Made by a program: the position numbers and the translations under genes
Shown: one piece after another, positions 1 through 7,049 of the stretch
Numbering within the stretch: the first letter of the stretch is position 1
Layout of the letters: each line of letters begins with the position of its first letter
Source of the DNA: Rickettsiales bacterium
Lineage (GTDB): Bacteria > Pseudomonadota > Alphaproteobacteria > Pelagibacterales > Pelagibacteraceae
Assembly (NCBI GenBank): GCA_005801485.1
Contig: SYDM01000104.1
Coordinates: 1 to 7,049, forward strand
Length of the DNA: 7,049 nucleotides
Direction: 5' to 3'
The notes under the pieces: model-generated
Told to the model about the DNA's origin: nothing
The model's input: only the letters and a program-made list of their open reading frames with translations
The model's database searches: none

Positions 1-519
1 AATGTAAGTCTTGATAAAGTTAGATTTTTATGTGTTGCAAGAATTAATCCTGAAAAAGGGATCTATGAATTTTTAAAAATGTTTAAAGAGATGAAGTTTG
101 AAATAGAAATTTCTATAATTGGTAAAGCAAAAAATTTGGCTCTCCAATCAAAATTTGGAAATTTAATTAAAGATATTAAAAACATTAAATTTCCAGGATA
201 TATTTCTAATAGACAAGAATTAATTAATACCTTTGATAATCATAACATTTTCATTTTACCTTCTTACACTGAAGGGCAGCCTTATGTAGTTGATGAGTCA
301 CTTGCACGAAGACGACCAGTTCTTATATTTGAGGAAATATCTCATATAATAAAGGGTCGGAAAGGCATTTTCATAGCAAAAAGAAATGTTGAGTCACTTA
401 CAGAAAAAACTAAATTTATAATGGAAAATTATTATGAAATTCAAAAAGATATTGAAACAAATAAATTTCCATTAAAAAAAGATATGTTTAAACAAATTTC
501 TAATGTTATTAATAAATGA
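1..519 (+). CDS. Glycosyltransferase, GT4-like (group 1), C-terminal part; 5' end outside window
   Basis: The reading frame is open from base 1 to a TGA stop at 517-519, giving 172 visible residues; the N-terminal acceptor domain lies off the left edge. What remains matches the second Rossmann-like domain of GT-B fold retaining glycosyltransferases. It opens with the donor-phosphate motif RINPEKG (visible residues 14-20, with conserved Arg14 and Lys19). It continues through a GYIS segment near residues 66-69, then the EX7E signature in PSYTEGQPYVVDESLA, with the two glutamates at visible residues 91 and 99. This family transfers a sugar from a nucleotide donor to a glycan or lipid-linked acceptor, normally on the cytoplasmic side of the membrane. 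Donor and acceptor cannot be told from this fragment. An internal ATG at 79 is not the true start, because the conserved donor-site motif lies upstream of it. Its stop abuts that of the convergent epimerase gene, another sugar gene, which supports a surface-polysaccharide role. Confidence 0.9.
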   Translation, partial: NVSLDKVRFLCVARINPEKGIYEFLKMFKEMKFEIEISIIGKAKNLALQSKFGNLIKDIKNIKFPGYISNRQELINTFDNHNIFILPSYTEGQPYVVDESLARRRPVLIFEEISHIIKGRKGIFIAKRNVESLTEKTKFIMENYYEIQKDIETNKFPLKKDMFKQISNVINK

Positions 520-1431
520 TTAATTTTTTAAAAATCTTTTAATGCCTTCTTCTATTGAAATTTTTGGAGTCCAATTAATATCTTTTCTTATCTTGGAAAT
601 ATTTGCCAATGATCTTTTTGGCTCCCCTGGTCGTTTAGGAACAAAAATTTTCTTTCCTCCAAATATTTGAGCAATTTTATTTATTGAGGTTTCTTTGCCA
701 GACCCTAAATTATAAATTTCATTAACTTTTTTATTTTTTAAAATTTGTAAAAATGCATCGATTAAATCTTCAACGTAAATAAAATCTCTAGTTTGATTTC
801 CATTACCAACTATTGTTAAAGGTTTTTTGTTTTTTTTTTGCTTTAAAAAATTACTAAATACAGCTCCGTATTGCCCAGATGTGTTTAACCTTGGTCCATA
901 AACATTAAAAAATCTAAAAGAAACGTTTGGCATACCAAAAATCGTAGCATATTTCATTACTAGCTCTTCACCTAAAAATTTTGTCATAGCATAAGGATTT
1001 TTTGTATCAACTTTTTCATCTTCGGATGTTGGGAATTTTTTTGGGTTACCGTAACAACTTGAGGAAGCTGCATAAACAAATTTTTTTATTTTTTTATTTT
1101 TGCATGCCTCTAGAACATTTAATGTCCCTAGTACATTATTTATAAAATAATTCTTCGGATTTTTAATACTTGGAATAATCTCAGCTAGTCCAGCTAAATG
1201 AAAAACGTAATCTACATTATAAAAGTATTTATTCAACTTCTTGTCTTGTACAATGTCTAGATTTATTATTTTAACTATTCTCTTACTTTGGTGTGAAAGA
1301 TTTTCTTTATTACCTGAAATAAAATTATCTATTACTGTTACCTGATGACCTTCTTTAGCTAATCTATCAACTAAGTTACTCCCAATAAATCCAGCTCCGC
1401 CTGTTACGATTGATTTGATTTTTTTATTCAT
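520..1431 (-). CDS. NAD-dependent UDP-sugar epimerase/dehydratase (extended SDR, GalE/WbpP-like)
   Basis: This 303-residue protein is a complete extended short-chain dehydrogenase. The NAD-binding TGGAGFIGS motif is at residues 10-18 and the acidic residue Asp35 in VIDNF should select NAD over NADP. Asp59 and the HLAG motif (78-81) follow. The catalytic set is intact: SSS at 123-125 and YAMTK at 147-151 (Tyr147, Lys151). The substrate side shows FRFFNVYGPR (172-181) and RDFIYVEDL (215-223), typical of UDP-hexose 4-epimerases such as GalE, WbpP and TviC. The likely reaction is C4 inversion of a UDP-hexose, UDP-HexNAc or UDP-uronic acid in the cytoplasm; a dehydratase role is less likely but not excluded. 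The gene follows the dehydrogenase gene after 27 bases on the same strand, so the two are probably co-transcribed. That pairing resembles tviB-tviC and wbpO-wbpP. The ATG at 1429-1431 sits just before the Rossmann motif; no strong ribosome binding site is visible. A run of ten A residues on the coding strand (plus-strand 830-839) lies in codons 198-201. Confidence 0.92.
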   Translation of the reverse strand: MNKKIKSIVTGGAGFIGSNLVDRLAKEGHQVTVIDNFISGNKENLSHQSKRIVKIINLDIVQDKKLNKYFYNVDYVFHLAGLAEIIPSIKNPKNYFINNVLGTLNVLEACKNKKIKKFVYAASSSCYGNPKKFPTSEDEKVDTKNPYAMTKFLGEELVMKYATIFGMPNVSFRFFNVYGPRLNTSGQYGAVFSNFLKQKKNKKPLTIVGNGNQTRDFIYVEDLIDAFLQILKNKKVNEIYNLGSGKETSINKIAQIFGGKKIFVPKRPGEPKRSLANISKIRKDINWTPKISIEEGIKRFLKN

Positions 1432-1458
1432 ACTTAAAAAAATTTAATTTAAAATTAA

Positions 1459-2775
1459 TTAAATCCAATTACTATCTCCTGATAAATGATAATTATTTGA
1501 TAGATTATAATTTTTCCAAGCTCCGTCATGATCAACTATAAATTTACATTTTTTTAGATATTTTTTTAATTTTTTTTCGGGGATTTTGAATTGTTTGTGA
1601 TCAACTGTTATTATGATGCAATCAAATTTATTAAGATCATTTGGAAATTTAAATGTTTTAACATCAAGAATATCTTTAATCTCTTTATCAGTAAAATATG
1701 GATCGTTTAGTTTAACGTTTAATTTATTTTTTTTTAACGATCTAACCAATGGAATAACTTTAGATAAAACACTAACTTTTAAATTTCCTTTATAAGATAG
1801 ACCTAGAATACCAATTTTTTTAAATCTTTTCTTTGCAATTGATTTTGCAAGTATCAAATTCATATTATCATCAGTTTTTATGGTCTCTCTTAAAAGGGTA
1901 AGTTTATTTTTATCTTTTACTTGCGATAAAATATATCTACTTGACAAAGGAATGCAGTATCCACCTGTGCCTATGCCTGGATGAAAAGTTTCAAGATTCC
2001 ACTTTGTTCCAACTAATTTTAGAACTTCTCTCATATTATCTTTTGGAAAAGCGAGTGAAAGTTGATTTGCAAGCGTAATATCCATATGTCTGTAGGCATT
2101 CTCGACGCTTTTAACCATTTCGGAGACTTTGTAGGAGCTTGCTTCATGTAATTTTTTACAAACAATTGATAGCACTTCTCTGGTTGATAGCGCTGATCTA
2201 CGATCAGTTGAACCATATACTCTATCTAAATTTTTAAGATTTTTAACACCTTCAATGAACCAATCTCTTCTTGGAGCAACTGAAAACAGGATATCCTTAC
2301 CAATTTCTAATTTAGATTTTTCTAAAAATGGAATTATTTTATTATCTGAAACTTTTGGTGCAAGCGTTGATTCTACAATAATTATTGGAGGAAACTGGTT
2401 ATTGACATTTTTAAGTTTAACAATTTTATCTAAAACATTTAATAATGGTTCATAATATGGTTTGCCATCTTTTTCTGTTGGAATAGCAATAAAATGCACT
2501 AAAAAATTTTCTTTATTTAAATCATCAAAATCTGAAGTTGCTTTTAAATAATTTTGTTTTACTAATTTTTTTATATCAAACCCAAACCAAGTTTTAAGGT
2601 CTTTCAATGGTAAAACTCCAGAATTTATTTTTCTTATTTTCTCTTTATCAATGTCATATCCAATACAATTTATGTTCTCTTTTGAAAAATAAACCATTGT
2701 AGAAAGACCTATGTATCCTGTGCCCCATACTGCAATTTTAAATTTTTTTGATCTTAATAGTTTTTGATAATTCAT
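1459..2775 (-). CDS. UDP-glucose/UDP-HexNAc 6-dehydrogenase family protein, atypical
   Basis: This 438-residue protein has the three-domain layout of nucleotide-sugar dehydrogenases, which oxidise a UDP-sugar at C6 to the uronic acid using two NAD+. The N-terminal NAD site is GTGYIG (18-23) with Asp41 in YDID. VESTLAP (134-140) stands where the family has its conserved Thr-containing loop. Lys222 and Asn226 in the central helix (KSVENAYRHMDITLANQ) align with the catalytic Lys and Asn of characterised enzymes. The catalytic cysteine is Cys274 in FHPGIGTGGYCIP. The C-terminal domain shows GLSYKGN (325-331), NDP (357-359) and the late VDH (391-393). Length is normal. Three motifs are unusual: APRRDWF instead of the usual SPER, GGYCIPLSS instead of GGHCIPxDP, and no D-x-R after GLSYK. 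The substrate therefore cannot be assigned; UDP-HexNAc (WecC/TviB/WbpO side of the family) and UDP-glucose are both possible. The downstream epimerase suggests the pair makes a uronic-acid donor for a surface glycan. The gene starts 64 bases after lepA on the same strand, with no clear Shine-Dalgarno sequence. Confidence 0.9.
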   Translation of the reverse strand: MNYQKLLRSKKFKIAVWGTGYIGLSTMVYFSKENINCIGYDIDKEKIRKINSGVLPLKDLKTWFGFDIKKLVKQNYLKATSDFDDLNKENFLVHFIAIPTEKDGKPYYEPLLNVLDKIVKLKNVNNQFPPIIIVESTLAPKVSDNKIIPFLEKSKLEIGKDILFSVAPRRDWFIEGVKNLKNLDRVYGSTDRRSALSTREVLSIVCKKLHEASSYKVSEMVKSVENAYRHMDITLANQLSLAFPKDNMREVLKLVGTKWNLETFHPGIGTGGYCIPLSSRYILSQVKDKNKLTLLRETIKTDDNMNLILAKSIAKKRFKKIGILGLSYKGNLKVSVLSKVIPLVRSLKKNKLNVKLNDPYFTDKEIKDILDVKTFKFPNDLNKFDCIIITVDHKQFKIPEKKLKKYLKKCKFIVDHDGAWKNYNLSNNYHLSGDSNWI

Positions 2776-2779
2776 AAGT

Positions 2780-2795
2780 ATTTTAAATTTAAAAT
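2780..2795. repeat. 16-bp perfect palindrome in the dehydrogenase leader
   Basis: The sequence ATTTTAAATTTAAAAT reads identically on both strands and ends four bases upstream of the dehydrogenase ATG. If the candidate promoter just upstream is real, the palindrome lies in the 5' leader. It could be an operator for a dimeric regulator, or a weak hairpin over the translation start. It is composed only of A and T in an AT-rich gap, so chance is a serious alternative. Confidence 0.35.
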
Positions 2796-2808
2796 CAGAT
2801 TATCCTAT

Positions 2809-2838
2809 ATTATATTTTCATTAAGTTATGAACTTTAA
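2809..2838 (-). promoter_or_regulatory. Candidate sigma-70-type promoter for the dehydrogenase-epimerase pair
   Basis: In the 64-base gap between lepA and the dehydrogenase, the minus strand carries a perfect TATAAT (2809-2814). A weak TTAAAG (2833-2838, three of six matches to TTGACA) lies 18 bases upstream. Transcription would start near 2802 and leave a leader of roughly 27 bases before the ATG. A second, weaker -10-like GATAAT lies at 2799-2804. AT-rich gaps produce TATAAT by chance, so this is only a candidate. It would let the sugar genes be transcribed independently of pheT-lepA. Confidence 0.4.
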
Positions 2839-2839
2839 A

Positions 2840-4648
2840 TCAAGTTTCTTTGCTTATTTTTAATACTCCAATAAACGCTTCTTGCGGTATCTCAACTCTT
2901 CCGAATTGTTTAGATCTAGCTTTTCCTTTTTTTTGTTTATCTAATAGTTTTCTTTTTCTATCTCTTGCTCCTCCACCATGAATTTTGGTAAGAACGTCTT
3001 TTTTAAATCCTTTAATTGATTCTCTTGCTATAATTTTTCCTCCAATAGCTGCTTGCACGGGTATCATAAAATTATGTCTTGGAATAAGATCTTTAAGCTT
3101 TTCACATACTTGTCTTCCGGTTCTTTCGGCAAAATCTTTATGTATAATCATTGCTAAAGCATCGACTGGTTCAGTGTTTACTAGAATACTTAGTTTAACT
3201 AAATCTCCTTCTTTATAACCAGAAATTTCATAATCAAAGCTAGCATAACCGCTTGTGACTGATTTTAATCGATCATTAAAATCAAAAACTACTTCGTTAA
3301 GAGGAAGCTCATAAGTTAAAACTGCTCTTTTGCCAGAATATTCAAGATTAGATTGAACTCCTCTTTTATCTTGGCATATTTTTATAATAGTGCCTAAATA
3401 TTCATCTGGAGTAATAATTGTTGCTTTGATCCAAGGTTCCTCAATTTTTTCAATTTGAGAAGGATCTGGCATATTACTTGGGTTTTGTAGGTCTAATATT
3501 TCTCCTCTAATTTTATGAACTTTATAAATAACTCCTGGAGTAGTTGTTATTAGACTTACATCAAATTCTCTTTCTAATCTTTCAGTAATTATTTCAAGAT
3601 GAAGTAAACCTAAAAATCCACATCTATATCCTAAGCCCAGGGCACTTGAAGACTCTGCCTCATAAGAAAAACTAGCGTCGTTTAAATTTAATTTTGCTAA
3701 ACCATCTTTTAATTTATCGTACTCGGAACTATCTATAGGAAATAATCCACAAAAAACTACTGGTTTACTAGGTTTAAAACCCGGTAAAGGGTCTAAAATA
3801 GGATTTAAAACATCGCAAATCGTATCTCCAACTTTTGTTTCTGAGAGTGATTTAATTCCTGTAACAATAAAACCAATTTGTCCTGGGTTTAATTCATTTA
3901 TATCAGTTGGCTTTGGTGTAAAAACTCCAACTTTTTCAATTATATGTTCTTGATTATTGGACATTAATTTAATTTTCATGCCTTTTTTTATCTGTCCATC
4001 GATTACCCTTACTAAAATAACCACACCTAGATAAGTGTCATACCAACTATCAACTAGTAAAGATTTTAACTTTTCTTCTTTTTTACCTTTTGGAGCAGGA
4101 AGATTTTTTACAATACTTTCTAAAATATCATCTATGCCCTCTCCAGTTTTACCAGAACAGCTAACCACATTTGAGGTGTCAATACCTATAACATCTTCGA
4201 TTTCTTTTTTTGTTTTTTCTAAATCAGATGCAGGTAAATCTATTTTATTTAAAATTGGAATGACTTCGTGATTAATCTCTAAAGCTTTATATACATTGGC
4301 TAACGTCTGCGCTTCAACACCTTGGGTGCTGTCTACAATTAATAAAGATCCTTCGCATGCAGACAGAGAACGACTAACTTCATAACTAAAATCAACATGA
4401 CCTGGTGTGTCTATAATATTTAAAATATAATCTTTCCCATCTTTAGCTTTATAATTTAATCTTACTGTTTGTGCTTTTATTGTAATTCCTCTCTCTTTTT
4501 CAATATCCATTGAATCAAGAACTTGATTTGACATTTCTCTGTCACTTAAGCCTCCACATTTTTGAATAAGACGATCTGCAATCGTTGACTTACCATGATC
4601 AATATGAGCAATTATTGCGAAATTTCTTATTCGATCAATTTCAGACAT
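2840..4648 (-). CDS. lepA: Elongation factor 4 (LepA), ribosome-acting translational GTPase
   Basis: This 602-residue protein is a full-length LepA/EF4 (E. coli LepA is 599). LepA is a GTPase that acts on ribosomes and is linked to back-translocation and 30S assembly. Counting from the ATG, the GTPase motifs are G1 AHIDHGKST (14-22), G2 RGIT (53-56), G3 DTPGH (80-84, with catalytic His84), G4 NKID (134-137) and G5 SGK (165-167, where SAK is usual). The EF-G-like domains follow, including the [16 protein letters not shown] block (337-352). The LepA-specific C-terminal domain is recognisable by [21 protein letters not shown] and VEIPQEAF (585-592). Near residues 557-567 it reads [11 protein letters not shown], one residue longer than the E. 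coli YGGDISRKKK type. The ATG at 4646-4648 overlaps the pheT TGA by one base, which implies translational coupling. A TTG one codon upstream (4649-4651) would add a single residue but is less likely. The 3' end has no obvious terminator. Confidence 0.98.
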   Translation of the reverse strand: MSEIDRIRNFAIIAHIDHGKSTIADRLIQKCGGLSDREMSNQVLDSMDIEKERGITIKAQTVRLNYKAKDGKDYILNIIDTPGHVDFSYEVSRSLSACEGSLLIVDSTQGVEAQTLANVYKALEINHEVIPILNKIDLPASDLEKTKKEIEDVIGIDTSNVVSCSGKTGEGIDDILESIVKNLPAPKGKKEEKLKSLLVDSWYDTYLGVVILVRVIDGQIKKGMKIKLMSNNQEHIIEKVGVFTPKPTDINELNPGQIGFIVTGIKSLSETKVGDTICDVLNPILDPLPGFKPSKPVVFCGLFPIDSSEYDKLKDGLAKLNLNDASFSYEAESSSALGLGYRCGFLGLLHLEIITERLEREFDVSLITTTPGVIYKVHKIRGEILDLQNPSNMPDPSQIEKIEEPWIKATIITPDEYLGTIIKICQDKRGVQSNLEYSGKRAVLTYELPLNEVVFDFNDRLKSVTSGYASFDYEISGYKEGDLVKLSILVNTEPVDALAMIIHKDFAERTGRQVCEKLKDLIPRHNFMIPVQAAIGGKIIARESIKGFKKDVLTKIHGGGARDRKRKLLDKQKKGKARSKQFGRVEIPQEAFIGVLKISKET

Positions 4649-7049
4649 CAAGATCTTATTGTTGAGCCCGTTTTATCTCTGACCGTATTAATTATTTTTT
4701 CACTCATTTGGTCTAAGTCTTTTTCAGTCAAAGTTTTATCCATAGCTTGCATTACAACATTTATTGCTATTGATTTTTTTCCTTCTGGTATATTTTGACC
4801 TTCAAAAACATCAAAAGTTGTTACTTTTTTAATAATATTCTCATCTAATTTTTTTATAATATTTTCAAGCACATTAGCTTTAAAAGATTTATCTACTACA
4901 AATGCAAAATCTCTTTCTGATTTTTGAAAATCAGAAGTTGTATAATTATCCTTATTCATTCTTACTTTTTTATTTAGTTGGGGTATATTTTTTAAAAATA
5001 TTTCTAAACCATAAATATTTTTTTCTTTAAAATCTAAATTAGAAACAATTGCCGGATGTAGCTCACCAAAGTAAGCAAGATAGGCGCCTTTTTCAGATTT
5101 TAAGTTAATAGCTCCAGAGCGACCAGGATGATAACAATTTTTTGTCTTATCACTTATATAAAGATCATTTAGATCCACACCTAGTTCAATCAAAGTACGA
5201 ATTGCATCGCTTTTGATATCAAATACATCAACATTTCTTGTTTTTTCTAACCAACTTTTTCTAATAACAGCACCAGATCTTAAAGCACCAACAACAATTT
5301 GTTGTTCGCCTGGAATTTTGCCAAAGAAAGTTGGACCAACTTCAAATATTGATAGATCTTCGTGACCCTGGTCTTGATTTTTCTTTAAATGAATAGCTAA
5401 ATTAGAAAAAATTGATCTACGCAAAACATCTAAATCAGAAGATATAGGATTAAAAATTTTTATTTCTTTTTCGTCTCTTGCAAATTCTTTGTCAATTCGA
5501 GAATCTGTAAAAGACCACGTAACAGTTTCTACATAACCTTTACTAGCTAAAGCCCTTTGAGAAAGATGAAATAATTTTTGTTTAAAATTGAGTGTTTCTT
5601 TTTCTCTTTTTTTTTCAGGTTTAATTAATTCAATTTTATCAAAACCTTTAATTCTTATTAATTCCTCAATTAAATCTATGTCTTGTGAAATGTCAGGTCT
5701 CCAAGAAGGAACCTCAGCTTTAACAATTTTTTTATTAATTTTTAATTTAAAACCCAATAAAGTTAAAATTTTATTAACCTCTTGCATAGAAATAGAAATG
5801 CCAATTATATTTTTAAACTTTTTAATATCTAAATTAACTATTTTATTTTTTTGAGGATTAGACCCTGTAATAGAAAATTTACTTGCAGTTCCTCCGCAAA
5901 TTTTAATTATTAAAGCTGTGGCTGCTTCCAAACCTTCTATTATTGAATTGGGATCTATGCCTCTTTCAAATCTATATTTTGCATCTGTATTAATATTAAG
6001 CTTTTTTGAAGTTTTTCTAATTGATGAGGGTAAAAAATAAGCAGATTCTATTAAAATATTTTTCGTATCCAATTCGGTCGATGTTGTCACTCCACCAATA
6101 ATACCACCTAAACCTATTACACCACTTTGATCGGTAATAACGCACATCCCATTATCAAGTTTATACTTTCTGTTATCTAGTGCTTCAAAATATTCACCTT
6201 CCTTTGAATTTCTAACTATTATTTCTTTGTTTAATTTGTCTGCATTATAAGCATGCAAAGGTCTATTAAGATCAAACATTACATAATTTGTAATATCAAC
6301 AACAGCAGAAATAGGTTTTAATCCAAGTGCTATAATTTTTTCTTTTAACCATGAAGGGCTTTCTTTATTTGTAATTCCTTTAATATAGCAACTACCAAAC
6401 ATTAAGCAGCCCTGGTCTTTTTCTTTAGAAATTGAAACTTTAATTGGTTGTTTAAAATTTTGTTTAAAAAAAAATTTTTTTAAATTTAAAATATTTCCCA
6501 ATCCAGAAGCTGCTAAATCTCTAGCAATACCTCTTACACCTAGGCAATCGGGTCTATTAGTCGTTACTGATATATCTATAACTTTTTGTCCCTCATTTTT
6601 AAAATAACTTTTTCCAATTTCATTTTCTTTGTTTTTTAATTCTATAATTCCCTGGCTTTGATCAGATAAATTTAATTCACTTTCAGAACAAAGCATTCCC
6701 CTGGACTCTATGCCTCTAATGAGAGCAACTTTTAATTTTAAATTTGATTGTGGAATTATCGCACCTGGAGGAGCATATATAGTTATCAATCCATCTCTGG
6801 CATTTGGGGCTCCACATACAACTTTTATAACTTTTCCGTTGCCAAGACTAACATCACAAACTGTTAATTTTTCTGCGTTTGGATGCCTCTCAACTCTTAG
6901 TATTTTTGCAATTTTAAATTCACTTAAATTTCCAGAATTTTCTTTAACGCTTTCGACTTCAAGACCAATATTTGTTAATTGCTCTAAAAGTTTTTTTTCA
7001 TCTGCTTTTGTTTTTAAGTGTTCTTTAAGCCATGGAAATGTAATTATCA
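4648..7049 (-). CDS. pheT: Phenylalanyl-tRNA synthetase beta subunit; first base of start codon outside window
   Basis: PheT pairs with PheS in the (alpha-beta)2 enzyme that attaches phenylalanine to tRNA-Phe in the cytoplasm; the beta subunit recognises tRNA and edits mischarged Tyr-tRNA. The frame stays open to the right edge. Its second codon onward reads [11 protein letters not shown], the expected PheT N-terminus, and the preceding codon is NTG with N at position 7050, almost certainly the start. That gives 800 residues (E. coli 795). Domains in order: N-terminal helix region (1-40); tRNA-binding OB domain (about 44-153) with HPNAEKL (56-62), VCGAPN (78-83) and GMLCS (118-122); B3/B4 editing domain (about 214-367) with [20 protein letters not shown], the Glu in ILIESAYF and [14 protein letters not shown]5 domain (about 406-474) with PSWRPDI and the acidic DLIEEL; the catalytic-like core; and a C-terminal FDX-ACB anticodon-binding domain (about 704-798). 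An in-frame TTG at 6787-6789 (residue 88) is internal. The stop TGA overlaps the lepA ATG. pheS is expected just to the right but is not seen. Confidence 0.98.
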   Translation of the reverse strand, partial: IITFPWLKEHLKTKADEKKLLEQLTNIGLEVESVKENSGNLSEFKIAKILRVERHPNAEKLTVCDVSLGNGKVIKVVCGAPNARDGLITIYAPPGAIIPQSNLKLKVALIRGIESRGMLCSESELNLSDQSQGIIELKNKENEIGKSYFKNEGQKVIDISVTTNRPDCLGVRGIARDLAASGLGNILNLKKFFFKQNFKQPIKVSISKEKDQGCLMFGSCYIKGITNKESPSWLKEKIIALGLKPISAVVDITNYVMFDLNRPLHAYNADKLNKEIIVRNSKEGEYFEALDNRKYKLDNGMCVITDQSGVIGLGGIIGGVTTSTELDTKNILIESAYFLPSSIRKTSKKLNINTDAKYRFERGIDPNSIIEGLEAATALIIKICGGTASKFSITGSNPQKNKIVNLDIKKFKNIIGISISMQEVNKILTLLGFKLKINKKIVKAEVPSWRPDISQDIDLIEELIRIKGFDKIELIKPEKKREKETLNFKQKLFHLSQRALASKGYVETVTWSFTDSRIDKEFARDEKEIKIFNPISSDLDVLRRSIFSNLAIHLKKNQDQGHEDLSIFEVGPTFFGKIPGEQQIVVGALRSGAVIRKSWLEKTRNVDVFDIKSDAIRTLIELGVDLNDLYISDKTKNCYHPGRSGAINLKSEKGAYLAYFGELHPAIVSNLDFKEKNIYGLEIFLKNIPQLNKKVRMNKDNYTTSDFQKSERDFAFVVDKSFKANVLENIIKKLDENIIKKVTTFDVFEGQNIPEGKKSIAINVVMQAMDKTLTEKDLDQMSEKIINTVRDKTGSTIRS

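Noticed and set aside
1444..1458. 15-base inverted repeat (TTAATTT, one base, AAATTAA) in the 27-base gap between dehydrogenase and epimerase
   Set aside because: It is purely A/T in a gap that is nearly all A/T, with a one-base centre, so it cannot form a convincing terminator hairpin and is easily explained by chance.
4649..4651. TTG as the lepA start codon
   Set aside because: The ATG immediately downstream overlaps the pheT stop in the usual coupled TGATG form and gives the expected LepA N-terminus; the TTG would add only one residue.
1613..5854. Several open frames of 60-88 codons opposite or inside the dehydrogenase, lepA and pheT genes (for example 1613-1795, 2031-2216, 2255-2455, 2985-3218, 4035-4271, 5588-5854)
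   Set aside because: All lie within strongly conserved genes in other frames, have low-complexity Ser/Leu/Phe-rich products and show no recognisable domain; they are shadows of the real genes.
6466..6481. A9T7 tract in pheT as a possible bend, regulatory site or frameshift
   Set aside because: It encodes an in-frame Lys-Lys-Phe-Phe-Phe stretch between PheT domains, and the frame is intact on both sides.
4648..6789. A 713-residue, apparently N-terminally shortened pheT starting at a TTG
   Set aside because: The frame stays open upstream and encodes the tRNA-binding domain start and the expected PheT N-terminus; the true start codon straddles the window's right edge.
1..7049. tRNA or rRNA genes, CRISPR arrays, insertion sequences, phage genes, riboswitches
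   Set aside because: The window is covered by five protein genes with gaps of only 27 and 64 bases; no repeats with spacers, transposase motifs or GC-rich structured RNA segments are visible.

Overview
The window is very AT-rich, with A/T homopolymer runs throughout and Lys/Asn/Ile-heavy proteins. It is almost entirely coding: the only non-coding stretches are 27 and 64 bases long. Together with a pheT-lepA junction overlapping by one base and no clear Shine-Dalgarno sequences, this suggests a streamlined, low-GC bacterium. A SAR11/Pelagibacterales-type marine alphaproteobacterium is my best guess, but that rests on overall style and protein flavour, not on a search.

Layout, read right to left along the minus strand: pheT (7049-4648, complete except for the first base of its start codon, just outside the window), then lepA (4648-2840). 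After a 64-base gap with a candidate promoter and a 16-bp perfect palindrome comes an atypical UDP-sugar dehydrogenase (2775-1459). A 27-base gap then leads to an NAD-dependent UDP-sugar epimerase (1431-520). On the plus strand, at the left edge, the C-terminal half of a GT4-type glycosyltransferase (1-519) runs into the epimerase; the two stop codons are directly adjacent with no base between them.

Functionally the window falls in two parts. pheT and lepA are translation housekeeping genes (tRNA-Phe charging and the ribosome-acting GTPase EF4/LepA). The dehydrogenase, epimerase and glycosyltransferase look like a surface-glycan module: the dehydrogenase would oxidise a UDP-sugar to a UDP-uronic acid, the epimerase would invert C4 of a UDP-sugar, and the glycosyltransferase would add a sugar to a growing glycan. 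The site where conserved core genes give way to glycan genes may be the edge of a variable island; this is inference.

I found no RNA genes, CRISPR arrays, insertion sequences or phage genes, and no clearly new system. The most notable points are the dehydrogenase, which keeps its catalytic cysteine but departs from the usual family at three substrate-contact motifs, and the zero-gap convergent junction.
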